From: Lysobacter antibioticus
Lineage (GTDB): Bacteria > Pseudomonadota > Gammaproteobacteria > Xanthomonadales > Xanthomonadaceae
Assembly (NCBI RefSeq): GCF_000731095.1
Contig: NZ_JMTZ01000011.1
Location: 1 to 64,000, forward strand
Direction of reading: 5' to 3'
Length of the DNA stretch: 64,000 bases
The notes beneath the pieces were generated by a model that was not told the DNA's origin, made no database searches, and saw only the letters and a list, made by a program, of their open reading frames with translations. Within the stretch, counting starts at the first letter, position 1. Each line of letters opens with the position of its first letter. Position numbers and translations under genes: made by a program. This document shows positions 1 through 14,845 of the stretch, in pieces.

Positions 1-70
1 CGCACGTCCTGTGCGCCGCCCTCCGGGTCTACTGTTGACCGGCAAAGCGGCAAAGCAGATCAAAATCTTG

Positions 71-110
71 GCAACTGCAACTGCAACTGCAACTGCAACT
101 GCAACTGCAA
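71..110. repeat. Hexanucleotide tandem repeat (GCAACT)n
   Basis: Six perfect head-to-tail copies of GCAACT followed by GCAA. The array lies in non-coding DNA downstream of the minus-strand DUF1244 gene. It can be read in several frames, but the resulting ORFs (runs of Ala-Thr or Cys-Ser) look like artefacts. Arrays of this kind can change copy number by slippage. Confidence 0.9.
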
Positions 111-130
111 CAACGACGCCGTTCTTGGGT

Positions 131-283
131 GGGAGCGGCGCGAGCCGCGACCAAACGAAGAGGTTTAACGCCACGTCGCTGTCCGAAGCCCTGCTGAGCA
201 GTGCGGAGCCGGAATGTCTCGGTTCCGGTCATTGCGCTTGCGCTCGTCGCTTCGTTCTGTCGCGGCTTGCGCCGCTCCTACCC
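131..283. repeat. Pair of inverted REP-like hairpins
   Basis: A GGAGCGGCGCGAGCCGCGACC element at about 131-152 and its reverse-complement relative (TCGCGGCTTGCGCCGCTCCT) at about 260-279 face each other about 110 bases apart, as in a REP doublet. Each can fold into a short GC hairpin. A third copy follows folD at 1657-1680. No gene was found in 1-331. Confidence 0.65.
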
Positions 284-331
284 CTAAAGGCAGCGCCGCC
301 CAAGCCGACTGCCTGGAGCCGCCGAGCAAGA

Positions 332-664
332 TCAGCCGTGCTGCTTCTGCGCGGCCTCGAACGCGGCCAACTGCTCCGGGGTGGCGTCCTTCTGATGCTG
401 GGCCTTCCACTGCGCGAACGGCATGCCGTACACGGCCTCGCGGGCTTCGTCCTTGGTCATCGCGATGCCGCGCGCGTCGGCGGCTTCGCGGTACCAGTCG
501 GCCAGGCAGTTGCGGCAGAAGCCGGCCAGGATCATCAGGTCGATGTTCTGCACGTCGCTGCGCTCGTGCATCAGGTGGGCGATCAGGCGCCGGAAGGCGG
601 CGGCCTCGATCGCCAGGGTTTCGTGGTCCTGAGGGGGATGGTCGGGGGGCGGGGTGTGGCTCAT
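332..664 (-). CDS. DUF1244 family protein
   Basis: A 110-residue soluble protein of unknown function. It matches the small DUF1244 family through the central stretch IDLMILAGFCRNCLADWY (about residues 41-58) and the following basic-acidic segment ending in an Ala/Gln-rich tail. There is no signal peptide or membrane segment. It is divergent from folD, and only 90 bases separate the two start codons. The start used is the only ATG ahead of the conserved region. Family assignment is good; the function is unknown. Confidence 0.8.
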   Translation of the reverse strand: MSHTPPPDHPPQDHETLAIEAAAFRRLIAHLMHERSDVQNIDLMILAGFCRNCLADWYREAADARGIAMTKDEAREAVYGMPFAQWKAQHQKDATPEQLAAFEAAQKQHG

Positions 665-710
665 GGCGGCGCTCGCGGTGACCCGGCAAAAAACGCGGGT
701 GGGAATAGGG

Positions 711-716
711 GATAAT
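711..716 (+). promoter_or_regulatory. Candidate -10 element for folD
   Basis: GATAAT lies 39 bases before the folD start, in the folD/DUF1244 intergenic region. No convincing -35 box is visible, so this is only a candidate. Confidence 0.35.
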
Positions 717-754
717 GCGCGGCCTCGACTCTACCGCAGCGCATCCGACCTCGC

Positions 755-1639
755 ATGACGTCCACACCCCATTCGGCGCATCCGGCCCGCATCCTCGACG
801 GCAAGCGCATCGCCGAGGATCTGCTCGACAATCTCAAGGCCCAGGTCGATGCGCGCATCGTCGCGGGCCAGTCGCGGCCGGGTCTGGCGGTGGTGCTGGT
901 CGGCAACGATCCGGCCTCCAGCGTCTACGTGCGCAATAAGCGCCGCGCCGCGCAGAAGGTCGGGATCCGCGCGATCGACTACGACCTGCCGGCCGATACC
1001 AGCGACGAGCAGTTGCTGGCCCTGATCGACCGGCTGAACGCCGATCCCGAGGTCCACGGCATCCTGGTGCAACTGCCGCTGCCGGACCGCCGCGACGCCA
1101 CCGCGCTGATCCACCGCATCGACCCGCGCAAGGACGTCGACGGCTTCCATCCCGAAAACGTCGGCCACCTGGTCCTGCGCCAGTTCGGCCTGCGTCCGTG
1201 TACGCCGCGCGGCATCACCACCTTGCTGGGTTATACCGACCGCCCGGTGCGCGGGCAGAGCGCGACCATCGTCGGGGTCAGCAATCACGTCGGCCGGCCG
1301 ATGGCGCTGGAGCTGATGATCGCCGGCTGCACCGTCACCAGCTGCCACAAATTCACCCCGCCGCAGGTCCTGGAGGCCTCAGTGCGCGGCGCCGACATCC
1401 TGGTGGTCGCGGTCGGGCGTCCGCAGCTGATCCCGGGCGAATGGGTCAAGCCGGGCGCGGTGGTCATCGACGTGGGCATCAACCGCCTCGACGACGGCCG
1501 CCTGGTCGGCGACGTCGGCTTCGATGCAGCGGCCCAGCGCGCCAGCTGGATCACCCCGGTGCCGGGTGGGGTCGGGCCGATGACGGTCGCGACCCTGATG
1601 CAGAACACCCTGGAAGCGGCCGAGGCCGCCGACGCCTGA
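755..1639 (+). CDS. folD: Bifunctional methylenetetrahydrofolate dehydrogenase/cyclohydrolase FolD
   Basis: FolD interconverts 5,10-methylene-, 5,10-methenyl- and 10-formyl-tetrahydrofolate in the cytosol with NADP+, supplying one-carbon units for purines and formyl-Met. The 294-residue length is normal. The catalytic-site signature [14 protein letters not shown], the [10 protein letters not shown] motif, the PCTPRGI segment and the C-terminal [19 protein letters not shown] motif are all present. The N-terminus ([12 protein letters not shown]) is slightly longer than in many homologues, but no later start is better placed. guaB and guaA follow on the same strand, so this is a nucleotide-metabolism neighbourhood. 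The 196-base gap with a repeat suggests guaB has its own promoter. Confidence 0.96.
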   Translation: MTSTPHSAHPARILDGKRIAEDLLDNLKAQVDARIVAGQSRPGLAVVLVGNDPASSVYVRNKRRAAQKVGIRAIDYDLPADTSDEQLLALIDRLNADPEVHGILVQLPLPDRRDATALIHRIDPRKDVDGFHPENVGHLVLRQFGLRPCTPRGITTLLGYTDRPVRGQSATIVGVSNHVGRPMALELMIAGCTVTSCHKFTPPQVLEASVRGADILVVAVGRPQLIPGEWVKPGAVVIDVGINRLDDGRLVGDVGFDAAAQRASWITPVPGGVGPMTVATLMQNTLEAAEAADA

Positions 1640-1656
1640 GCGCCCGCGGGCAAAGG

Positions 1657-1680
1657 GTAGGAGCGGCGCAAGCCGCGACC
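1657..1680 (+). repeat. REP-like hairpin after folD
   Basis: GTAGGAGCGGCGCAAGCCGCGACC forms a short GC hairpin (GCGGC/GCCGC) just downstream of folD. It is the same dispersed Xanthomonadaceae repeat seen twice near the left edge. It could help end folD transcription, but there is no T-run. Confidence 0.65.
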
Positions 1681-1747
1681 ACGCCCTTGCAGGTCGCGGC
1701 ATCATCGGCGGTGTCCCCTGAGGCCCCCCGCCTGAATGCCGTCCTGA

Positions 1748-3292
<1,545 letters not shown>

Positions 3293-3309
3293 AACCTAGG
3301 AACGAGTGA

Positions 3310-3388
3310 AGAGGAGTGAGGAACCAGTGTCCCGCTCCTCTTCGACCATTCCGAAGCCGCTTTTGCTCCTCTCGTTCCTCACTCCTCT
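3310..3388. repeat. 15-bp inverted repeat between guaB and guaA
   Basis: AGAGGAGTGAGGAAC at 3310-3324 is perfectly repeated in reverse complement at 3374-3388. The 49-base loop holds another CTCCTCTT segment. The arms would make a stable stem in the guaB-guaA transcript. A related, more degenerate copy lies at about 26780-26880, so this is probably a dispersed repeat rather than a guaA-specific regulator. Confidence 0.7.
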
Positions 3389-3406
3389 CCATTCGTTGCC
3401 GGCTCC

Positions 3407-4975
<1,569 letters not shown>

Positions 4976-5884
4976 GTCGCCGCTGAGTCCGCCGGGGCCG
5001 TCGCCCCGACGACCGGGGTCTTGCCGCAAGCGCGGCAAGGTCCCGATGCGGTCTTATCGGTCGAGGCATGTGCGGGCCACGTCCGCTTCGGCCGGGTAAA
5101 GCCGAGTCGACTCTTGCAGGAACGGGTGGCGCTGGCCGCAGTTCGCGCATCTTTCTGTTTACTCCCAAGAGCGTCTCGAAGAGAGCGGCAGCGAAGCATC
5201 GTGCCGGCGCCCACCGTTCGGTTTCGAAGCGGCTGTCCGGGCGCGAGCCATCCTGTCGGCGACGCATCAACCCAAGCTTTCATAGCGCTGCCTTCCGGCC
5301 CTGGCGTCGGGACGGGCGCTCCGTGCCCATTCCCGAGTGCGTTTGTGTGATTCGCAACGCGTTTCCGCGGGCCTGACGCCGCTAGGGTGCGAACGGCATC
5401 CGGGTATCGGCCCGGAGCCGCCAGGGGACACAAGGATGTCCGCACCCGCTTGGATGGGCTGCCTCATTACCGTCGTGTTTCGCGAAGCCGACGCGCGGCC
5501 GGGGTGGTCGTCGCGCCGCCGCGAACCGCCATGTTCCTGTTTTCGGGCGCCGGCGCCGACCAGGCCCGCAGTTGGTCTGTCCGCCATTGAATCTTCGACA
5601 TCGCCGGTCTGCACGACCGATGCGCATGAGCGTCATCCGACTGCTCAGGGCTTGAAGACTGTTGCGACGAAGCGCGTGCCGCCGTTGGTGCGCGCTCTCT
5701 CCGTCAAGGAGCGAGGCGAGCAAGCACTGCGAAATACGAGCTCGCGACGGCGAAACGCCGCATCGCGGGACCGATTGGCTGCGGAAGGAGTCGCGGCGAA
5801 CCCGCGCTGGACGGCACCCGCCGTCGGCGTCCGAGACGGCGGGGAAGGAGAGCCCCGGTCGTCCCATCACCATAGGAGAAGGCG
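4976..5884. other. Intergenic region without a confident gene
   Basis: About 900 bases follow guaA. Two GC hairpins lie just after the guaA stop: CGGGGC/GCCCCG at about 4993-5008 and CTTGCCG/CGGCAAG at 5020-5039. Neither has a T-tract. Several ORFs of up to 183 codons exist in both directions, but they overlap one another, lack good ribosome binding sites and show no recognisable motif. The last bases hold the ribosome binding site of the small gene at 5885. Confidence 0.5.
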
Positions 5885-6043
5885 ATGAATAGGAAGTCCC
5901 GTACCAAGGTATTGCTGGCTTGCTTCGCGTTCGGCTTGGGTCTCAGTGTCAGCCTCAGCGCGTTCGCGCGGCCCTGCTGCAGCAGCTGCGATCCGGACGA
6001 TCCGGATTCGCGTTGCTGGGCCATCTGTTCGCCGGGCTGCTGA
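5885..6043 (+). CDS. Small secreted cysteine-rich peptide
   Basis: A 52-codon gene with a good ribosome binding site (AGGAGAAGGCG) ending just before the ATG. The product has a basic start (MNRKSRTK), a hydrophobic stretch and a likely signal peptidase site near SLSAFA-RP at residue 28-29. The mature part is only about 24 residues, with six cysteines in a CC-x2-C-x8-C-x3-C-x4-C pattern and an acidic DPDDPD segment. A strong hairpin follows at once, so it looks like a monocistronic small secreted or periplasmic peptide, perhaps disulfide-bonded or metal-binding. I do not recognise the family. It could also be a precursor peptide, but no modification gene is adjacent. Confidence 0.6.
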   Translation: MNRKSRTKVLLACFAFGLGLSVSLSAFARPCCSSCDPDDPDSRCWAICSPGC

Positions 6044-6053
6044 TTCCGGCACC

Positions 6054-6082
6054 AGGAAGGGGCGGGTTGACCGCCCCTTCCT
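6054..6082 (+). terminator. Hairpin terminator after the Cys-rich peptide gene
   Basis: GGAAGGGGCGG (6055-6065) and CCGCCCCTTCC (6071-6081) pair perfectly around the 5-base loop GTTGA, with one more A-T pair outside. It begins 11 bases after the stop codon. Only a short TTC follows, so release may be weak. Confidence 0.6.
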
Positions 6083-6530
6083 TCGATCCACGAGGGCCGC
6101 CGCGGCTCTGTCCGCTGTCCGCTGCCGATGCCGCGCCTCGGCAAGCGAAGCTCTTCACCACAGATCCCCAGAGCCGAGCCCGATGCACTCGCCGGCGCCG
6201 CCGACATGCCCGCGACATCGGGTCACATCCGATGGATAACTGCGTCTCGGATCATGACATCGCCACAGTGGCGCCTTCGATTTAGGACAAAGCCAGTCCG
6301 GAATGGGGCGTAGCTTCGCCGCATGACGATCTGTCCCGGGGCCTCGATCCAAGCGGCTCACGGGCATCCGTCTGCGCATAGAAGCGGGGTATGTCGAGCC
6401 GCCTTTCGCGTTTACGCGTGATCGCTGTCGATTTTGGGGTGCTCGACTCGTCGTTTCTTCAGTGCCGGCCGATCCAGGCAATCGCCGTGGCCGACCTGCA
6501 CGAGGAACGGCCTTGATAAGGAGAAGTTCG
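6083..6530. other. Intergenic region, no gene recognised
   Basis: About 450 bases between two small secreted-protein genes. Short ORFs in several frames have no ribosome binding site or recognisable product. An AAGGAGAAG ribosome binding site at the right end belongs to the gene at 6531. Confidence 0.4.
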
Positions 6531-6749
6531 ATGTCGAGATATCTGCCGGTGGTGGCGGCCTTGCTGGCCTTGCCGCATCTGATCGCGGCCGCGTCTGCGC
6601 GGACCGAATCGGATGCGGCGCGCAGCGAACATGCGATCGAGCTGGAACGGGCCCGCTGCGACGCGCTTTACCGGAAACACCCCGTGGCGGCACCCAGAAA
6701 GACCGCGAAGCCGATCGTGGCCGCGCCGCGATCGCTCGGTGCGCACTGA
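6531..6749 (+). CDS. Small secreted protein of unknown function
   Basis: A 72-residue product starting MSRYLPVVAALLALPHLIAAASA, a typical signal peptide cleaved at about residue 23. The remaining ~49 residues are polar, with one cysteine (ERARCDALYRKHP) and a Pro/Ala/Lys-rich tail. The ATG at 6531 is preferred over the in-frame ATG at 6462 because it has an AAGGAGAAG ribosome binding site at good spacing and gives an intact signal peptide. It converges with the TetR gene. No family was recognised. Confidence 0.55.
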   Translation: MSRYLPVVAALLALPHLIAAASARTESDAARSEHAIELERARCDALYRKHPVAAPRKTAKPIVAAPRSLGAH

Positions 6750-6768
6750 GCGCGCCAGCGCGCTTGCT

Positions 6769-7425
6769 TCAGGCTGAGGGCCAGGCGCGCATCGCGATGC
6801 GCACGACCTGCGCCAGCTGCGCCGTCGTCGCACCGTCGCGTGCCTGGATCGACAGGCCCTGGGTCAGGGCGGTGAGGAACTTGGCCAACGCTGCCGCATC
6901 GGTATCGGCCGGCAAGTCGCCCACGCGCATACCGCGTTCGATGCGCAGCAGGAATTGGCTCTCGAGCGCGCTGCGATAGCGCGCGAGCTCTTCGCGCAGT
7001 TCGGCCGGCAGGCCGCCGGCCTCGGCCGCGATCAACATGCAGCCGGAGCGCTGTTCGGACTCGACGAAACTCTGCCCGATCGCCTCGAAGAAGGCTTCGA
7101 AGGCTTGGCGCGTGCTCATGTTTTCGTCGGCGAGCAAGCGTCCGCCGTTGCAGCGGTAGCCGTCGATGTAGCGGGCGATGGCGGCGCGGAACAATTGTTC
7201 CTTGCTGCCGAACGCGGCGTACAGGCTGGGGGCGGCGATGCCCATCGCGGCGGTGAGCTCGCTCAGCGACGTCGCCTCGTAACCCTGGCACCAGAACAAG
7301 CGCATCGCCGTTTCCAGGGCCTGCTCGCGGTCGAACACCCGCGGCCGGCCGCGTGGGCGGGGCGCCTGCTTGCAGCTGTCCGAGGCCTCGGCGAGGGGCT
7401 CGGGTTTCGCAACGGGTATTTCCAT
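6769..7425 (-). CDS. TetR/AcrR family transcriptional regulator
   Basis: A 218-residue repressor. The N-terminal helix-turn-helix (about residues 28-75) includes RGRPRVFDREQALETAMRLFW, YEATSLSELTAAMGIAAPSLYAAFGSKEQLF. The remainder is the variable ligand-binding/dimerisation domain. The start MEIPVAKP at 7425 is chosen over an ATG 60 bases upstream because the extension is not TetR-like. It is divergent from the DUF1993 gene across about 220 bases, which makes that gene the obvious candidate target. The AT-rich stretch just upstream (CGATAATAAAATCG at 7432-7445) contains a short inverted CGAT/ATCG pair that could be part of an operator. The ligand is unknown. Confidence 0.9.
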   Translation of the reverse strand: MEIPVAKPEPLAEASDSCKQAPRPRGRPRVFDREQALETAMRLFWCQGYEATSLSELTAAMGIAAPSLYAAFGSKEQLFRAAIARYIDGYRCNGGRLLADENMSTRQAFEAFFEAIGQSFVESEQRSGCMLIAAEAGGLPAELREELARYRSALESQFLLRIERGMRVGDLPADTDAAALAKFLTALTQGLSIQARDGATTAQLAQVVRIAMRAWPSA

Positions 7426-7644
7426 AGCGATCGATAATAAAATCGTTGACCCGGCCGGGGCAAGCGGCCAGAATCCCGCTCGCATTCCTTAGCAATCGCT
7501 ACATTAAGTTTCCGGCCCGGAGTCGCCACTACCTGTGTGGCGCGAGCCTGCGCCGTGCAGTCGGTTTCGATCCATCCGCAAGCAGCTCACCGGCGCGCCG
7601 TCCGACGGCGGCGCGTTCGCCACCACGCCACCATGAGAATCCCC

Positions 7645-8160
7645 ATGAATCTATCCTTGTACGACATCTCGGTACCCAGCCTGTTGCGCGGTCTCGACAC
7701 GCTCTCGCACTTGCTCGACAAGGGCGCGGCGCATGCGCAGGAGCAGGGCATCGAGGTCGGGCAGTTGCTCGGCGGCCGTCTCGCCCCCGACATGTACACG
7801 CTGACCCGCCAGGTGCAGGCGGCCAGCGATGCGGCCAAGTTCGGCGCCGCGCGCCTGGGCGGCATCGCGCCGCCGAGCTTCCCCGATACCGAAACCACCC
7901 TGGACGAGCTGCGCGAGCGTATCGCCCGCACCCAGGAGTTCCTGCGCAGCGTGCCGCGCGAGAGCATCGAGGGCCAGGAGCAGCGCGAGGTCGTGATCCG
8001 CCCGCCGAACGCGCCGGAGCTCAAGTTCGTCGCCGCCGATTACATCCGTTTCTTCGTGCTGCCGAACTTCTATTTCCACCTGACCACCGCCTACGGGATC
8101 CTGCGTCACCAGGGCGTGGCCCTGCGCAAGCCGGACTTCCTCGCCGCCGGCTCGATCTGA
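7645..8160 (+). CDS. DUF1993 domain-containing protein
   Basis: A 171-residue cytosolic protein of the DUF1993 family. Recognisable parts are the start MNLSLYDISVPSLLRGLDTL, the central ARLGGIAPPSFPDTETTLDEL stretch and the C-terminal FFVLPNFYFHLTTAYGILRHQGV motif, which recalls DinB-like four-helix proteins. The function is unknown. Both 7633 and 7645 are possible ATGs; 7645 gives the family-like N-terminus and has GAGA upstream. It is divergent from a TetR regulator, a common arrangement for this family, which suggests induction by a small molecule. Confidence 0.85.
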   Translation: MNLSLYDISVPSLLRGLDTLSHLLDKGAAHAQEQGIEVGQLLGGRLAPDMYTLTRQVQAASDAAKFGAARLGGIAPPSFPDTETTLDELRERIARTQEFLRSVPRESIEGQEQREVVIRPPNAPELKFVAADYIRFFVLPNFYFHLTTAYGILRHQGVALRKPDFLAAGSI

Positions 8161-8748
<588 letters not shown>

Positions 8749-8830
8749 CTCGCATCCAGCGAGTTTCCGGCGCGGGCGCGTAAACGCCAGTTCGTGCGAG
8801 GCCTTCGCTCTCAACGCGCGCCGTCGCGCA

Positions 8831-9316
8831 TCAGCGCCGCTTCTGGCGTCCGTTGTCGCGGTCGAATTCGCGCTTCACTTCGGCATCGAGCATGCTCACG
8901 CTCATGCGCGCTTCCCGGCCCATGTTGATCGACGCGGCGAGTACCAATAGCACGCCGCACATCGCCAGGCCGGTCGGTACGCCGCGCAGGCGGTAGTCGG
9001 TGAACTGGTCGATGCCGATCGCCAGGCTGGTGGCGACGAAGGCGGTCATGGCGCCGTACAGCAACTGCAGGCAGATCAGGATCAGGCGCACGCGTCGGCG
9101 GTGCAGGATGATGCGCGCCTCCAGATAATCGCGGGCCTGCTCGTCGACGGTGTCCTCGAGTTGGTTCAGTTGCTGGCGCATGCGGTCGACCACGCGTGCC
9201 AGGCGGTTGTTCGAGGACACCAGCAGCGAAGCGGTCGCGGTCAGGAAGAACGCCGGCGTGATCATCGCCGACACCACGGTGTAATGGCTGCTCAGTTGCA
9301 GCAGAGGATCGGCCAT
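8831..9316 (-). CDS. DUF2721 family membrane protein (copy 1)
   Basis: A 161-residue inner-membrane protein of unknown function. The conserved N-terminal block reads [27 protein letters not shown] (about residues 18-44). A charged helical segment and two membrane helices (LILICLQLLYGAMTAFVATSLAIGI and GLAMCGVLLVLAASI) follow. The start at MADPLLQ is preferred over an ATG 45 bases upstream. It is a tandem paralogue of the next gene (9378-9866), which precedes it on the same strand. Confidence 0.85.
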   Translation of the reverse strand: MADPLLQLSSHYTVVSAMITPAFFLTATASLLVSSNNRLARVVDRMRQQLNQLEDTVDEQARDYLEARIILHRRRVRLILICLQLLYGAMTAFVATSLAIGIDQFTDYRLRGVPTGLAMCGVLLVLAASINMGREARMSVSMLDAEVKREFDRDNGRQKRR

Positions 9317-9377
9317 GACGGGCTCCAGGATCGATGCGCGCGAAGCCCGATGATGCCGCAAGCCGGGCCGCAGCGGT

Positions 9378-9866
9378 TCATGCGCGCGGCTTGGACCAGC
9401 GCTTCATCGCGGTGATGTGGCCGTGGTCCATTTCCTCGTTGACCGCCTCGACCGCCAGCGAGGATTCGCGCGCGAGCAGCAGGCTGGCGGCGAACATCGC
9501 CAGCACCCCGAGCGCGGCGAGGATCGTCGGCACCGCGCCGAGCCGGTAGCCGAGGAAGGCGTCGCCGGCCACGCTCAGGCTGGTGCCGACGAAGAAGCTG
9601 ATCGCGGTGTAGAGCAACTGGCTGCCGCGCAGGATGATCTTGCTGCGCTTCTTCTGGCGCAGGATGTGGCGTTCGAGCTGGTCGCGCTCCTCGGCGTCCT
9701 CGGTTTCGGCCAGTTCCTTCAGCAGGACCCGGGCGCGGTCGATCACCCGCGCCAGGCGGTTGTTGGCCGACAGCAGCAGCGAGGCGGTCGCGGTCAGGAA
9801 GAACGCGGGGGCCAGCATCGCGGTGAGGATCGCGTAGTGGGCGAAAGAGGCGGCGTTCTGGCTCAT
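9378..9866 (-). CDS. DUF2721 family membrane protein (copy 2)
   Basis: A 162-residue paralogue of the neighbouring copy. It has the same block [28 protein letters not shown], then an acidic-basic helix ([17 protein letters not shown]) and two membrane helices. The two genes are co-oriented and probably co-transcribed, and this one comes first. It is divergent from orn with 65 bases between the starts. The function is unknown. Confidence 0.86.
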   Translation of the reverse strand: MSQNAASFAHYAILTAMLAPAFFLTATASLLLSANNRLARVIDRARVLLKELAETEDAEERDQLERHILRQKKRSKIILRGSQLLYTAISFFVGTSLSVAGDAFLGYRLGAVPTILAALGVLAMFAASLLLARESSLAVEAVNEEMDHGHITAMKRWSKPRA

Positions 9867-9931
9867 TGCGGTACGGCAGCGGGGAAGGGGGCTGGGCTAT
9901 CATGCCGCGACACGGGCACGACGGCGAGGCT

Positions 9932-10498
9932 ATGAGCGACAAGACAGGGCAGGAGCACCGGCTGATCTGGATCGATCTGGAGATGACCGGGCTGGATACC
10001 GACCGCGATTCGATCCTGGAAATCGCCACCGTCGTCACCGATGCGCAGCTGCAGGTCCTGGCCGAAGGGCCGGAACTGGCCATCGCCCATCCGCTCGAAC
10101 GCCTGCAGGCGATGGACGAGTGGAACCGCCACCAGCACGGCAAGTCCGGCCTGTGGAAGCGCGTGCTCGAACAGGGCGTGGCGATGGAAGAGGCCGAAAC
10201 CCGGACCCTGGAATTCCTCGCCCAGTGGGTGTCGCCGAACACCTCGCCGATTTGCGGCAATTCGATCTGCCAGGACCGCCGTTTCCTGCACCGCTGCATG
10301 CCGCGGCTGGAGAAGTACTTCCACTACCGCAACCTCGACGTCAGCACGATCAAGGAGCTGGCGCGGCGCTGGGCCCCGGACGTGCTGGCCGGGTTGAGCA
10401 AGGACAGCAAACACACAGCCCTGAGCGACGTCATGGACTCGATCGCCGAGCTCAAGCATTACCGCGCGGCGATGGGCAAGTTGGGCGGATTGGGCTGA
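9932..10498 (+). CDS. orn: Oligoribonuclease Orn
   Basis: Orn is a 3'-5' exoribonuclease that degrades the shortest RNAs and pGpG, so it closes RNA decay and c-di-GMP turnover. The 188-residue protein has the DEDDh exonuclease signatures: [11 protein letters not shown] near the N-terminus, [11 protein letters not shown] in the middle and [12 protein letters not shown] with the catalytic His/Asp near the C-terminus. The start [10 protein letters not shown] is preferred over an in-frame ATG 66 bases upstream. TATCAT at about 9897-9902 is a possible -10 element. Confidence 0.96.
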   Translation: MSDKTGQEHRLIWIDLEMTGLDTDRDSILEIATVVTDAQLQVLAEGPELAIAHPLERLQAMDEWNRHQHGKSGLWKRVLEQGVAMEEAETRTLEFLAQWVSPNTSPICGNSICQDRRFLHRCMPRLEKYFHYRNLDVSTIKELARRWAPDVLAGLSKDSKHTALSDVMDSIAELKHYRAAMGKLGGLG

Positions 10499-10544
10499 GG
10501 CTGCCCTGAGGCCACCGCCTCGGGGATCGGCGAAGCGGCTGCGG

Positions 10545-11498
10545 TCAGGCCTTCGGCTTGACCACCGGCTGGGCCACATCGCCGTCGTCGGCGATGGCCT
10601 TGGTCAGCACTTCGGTCAGCGGGCGGCCGTCGGCGTCGTGGTGATACACGTGCAGATCGCGCTGCGGGTAGGGGATGTTGAGGCCCTTGCCGATCAGCTC
10701 GTTGCGGATGCCCTCGACCAGGTCACTCTTGGTCCGCATCAGATTCGCGGTCTTGACCCAGGAGCGCAGCTCCAGGTTGACGCTGCTCTCGGCCAGGGCC
10801 GTCACCAACACTTCCGGCGCCGGGTCCTGCAGCACGTTCGGATGCGCGGTGGCCAGGGCCAGCAGGGTTTCCTTGGCGACCTTGAGGTCGTCGTCGTAGC
10901 CCACGCCGACGGTCAGGTCGATGCGGCGCTTGGGGTTGGCGGTGAAGTTGATGATCGCCGCGGTGGTGATCAGGCTGTTCGGCAGCACGATCACGCGGTT
11001 GTCGATGGTGCGCAGGCGGGTCTGGAACACGCGGATCTGTTCGACCGTGCCCTCGATGCCGGCGGCCTGGACATGGTCGCCGGCCCGGAACGGGCGCAGC
11101 ACGATCAGCATCACGCCCGAGGCGATGTTGGACAGCGAGTCCTTCAGCGCCAGGCCGATGGCCAGGCCGGCCGCGCCGAGCACGGCGAGCACCGAGGTCA
11201 TCGGCACGCCGAGCTGCTGCAGGGCCGCGACCGCGACGATCACGATCATCGCCGCGTAGGCGATGTTGCGCAGGAAGCCACGCAGGGTGACTTCCATGTT
11301 GGCGCGGGTCATGACCCGCTCCAACGCGCGCGACAGCCACTTGGCCAGCCACAGGCCGATCAGCAGGATCGCCAGGGCGCTGATCAGGACCAGGCCCTTG
11401 GTCTGCGCCCAGGCGAGCAGCTTGTCGATGTCGAAGCCGGCCTCAAGTCCCAGCAGGGACTTGGGGACCAGCGCCTGCACCGCGTCCTTTTCCGTCAT
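10545..11498 (-). CDS. Small-conductance mechanosensitive channel (MscS family)
   Basis: A 317-residue inner-membrane channel that releases solutes on osmotic downshock. It has three N-terminal membrane helices. The pore-lining TM3 is within VPMTSVLAVLGAAGLAIGLALKD, and SNIASGVMLIVLRPFRAGD leads into the cytoplasmic beta/alpha-beta domain (RTIDNRVIVLPNSLI; RIDLTVGVGYDDDL). Size and order match E. coli MscS. The last codons (DGDVAQPVVKPKA) are a polar tail. It lies 7 bases downstream of ppsA on the same strand, so co-transcription is likely. Confidence 0.93.
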   Translation of the reverse strand: MTEKDAVQALVPKSLLGLEAGFDIDKLLAWAQTKGLVLISALAILLIGLWLAKWLSRALERVMTRANMEVTLRGFLRNIAYAAMIVIVAVAALQQLGVPMTSVLAVLGAAGLAIGLALKDSLSNIASGVMLIVLRPFRAGDHVQAAGIEGTVEQIRVFQTRLRTIDNRVIVLPNSLITTAAIINFTANPKRRIDLTVGVGYDDDLKVAKETLLALATAHPNVLQDPAPEVLVTALAESSVNLELRSWVKTANLMRTKSDLVEGIRNELIGKGLNIPYPQRDLHVYHHDADGRPLTEVLTKAIADDGDVAQPVVKPKA

Positions 11499-11505
11499 CG
11501 TGCGC

Positions 11506-13890
<2,385 letters not shown>

Positions 13891-13940
13891 GACACACAAT
13901 CTCCGAGGGGGGAGGACACGTCGGGGCGCGGCCAAGCGGC

Positions 13941-13946
13941 TATGAT
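13941..13946 (+). promoter_or_regulatory. Candidate -10 element for ppsR
   Basis: TATGAT lies 78 bases before the preferred ppsR ATG in the ppsA-ppsR divergent region. No clear -35 box is seen. Confidence 0.3.
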
Positions 13947-14023
13947 CGCCCGGGCGTCGGGTGCATACAAGCTTGATCCGACGGGCTTTTTCGTATTGGT
14001 GCAGCTTCGAGACGGGGTGGGCG

Positions 14024-14845
14024 ATGGCAGGAACAAGACCGGTTTTCTACGTTTCCGACGGTACCGGCATCACCGCCGAGACTATCGGTCACAGTTTGCT
14101 GACCCAGTTCACCGAGACCCGGTTCGTCACCGATCGCATCGCTTTCGTGGACAGCGTCGAGCGCGCCCAGGACGCCGCGGCCAAGATCCGCGAGGCCGCC
14201 GTGGTCCACGGGGTGCGGCCGGTGGTGATCAATTCCTGCATGGACGGGGAGGTCGGCGCGGCCCTGGCCGAGAGCGGGGCCCTGATGCTGGACGTATTCG
14301 CGCCGTTCATCGAACCGCTGGAGCGCGAGCTGCACGAGACCCGCCAGCGCCGGGTCGGCCAGGCCCACGGTATCGCCGACTTCGAGACCTACCACCGCCG
14401 CATCAACGCGATGAATTTCGCCCTGACCCACGACGACGGGGCCAGCGTCGACTACGCCGAGGCCGACCTGATCCTGGTGGCGGTGTCGCGGGCCGGCAAG
14501 ACCCCGACCTGCGTTTATCTGGCGCTGCATTACGGGGTGCGCGCGGCGAACTATCCGCTGACCGAGGAAGACCTCGAGCACGACCGCCTGCCGCCGCGCC
14601 TGCGGCCCTACCGCAACAAGCTGTTCGGCCTGACCATCGACCCGGTCCGGCTGCAGCAGATTCGCCAGGAGCGACGGCCGAACTCGCGCTACGCCCAGTT
14701 CGAGACCTGCAAGCGCGAGGTCGCTGCGGCCGAGATGATGTTCCGGGCCGAGCGCATCCCGACCCTGAGCACCACCCACACCTCGATCGAGGAAATCTCG
14801 AGCAAGGTGCTGACCACCCTGGGCATCCATCGCGAAATGTTCTGA
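14024..14845 (+). CDS. ppsR: PEP synthase regulatory protein PpsR (bifunctional kinase/pyrophosphorylase)
   Basis: This DUF299-family enzyme inactivates PpsA by ADP-dependent threonine phosphorylation and reactivates it by phosphate-dependent dephosphorylation. The 273-residue protein begins [26 protein letters not shown], characteristic of the family. It carries the nucleotide-binding loop [13 protein letters not shown] and the conserved [16 protein letters not shown] and [14 protein letters not shown] segments. The ATG at 14024 is preferred over an ATG 63 bases upstream. Its position opposite ppsA supports the assignment. Confidence 0.95.
   Translation: MAGTRPVFYVSDGTGITAETIGHSLLTQFTETRFVTDRIAFVDSVERAQDAAAKIREAAVVHGVRPVVINSCMDGEVGAALAESGALMLDVFAPFIEPLERELHETRQRRVGQAHGIADFETYHRRINAMNFALTHDDGASVDYAEADLILVAVSRAGKTPTCVYLALHYGVRAANYPLTEEDLEHDRLPPRLRPYRNKLFGLTIDPVRLQQIRQERRPNSRYAQFETCKREVAAAEMMFRAERIPTLSTTHTSIEEISSKVLTTLGIHREMF

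Noticed and set aside
5337-5888. ORFs of 160-183 codons in both directions after guaA
   Set aside because: They overlap each other, have no ribosome binding site or motif, and have mixed codon use.
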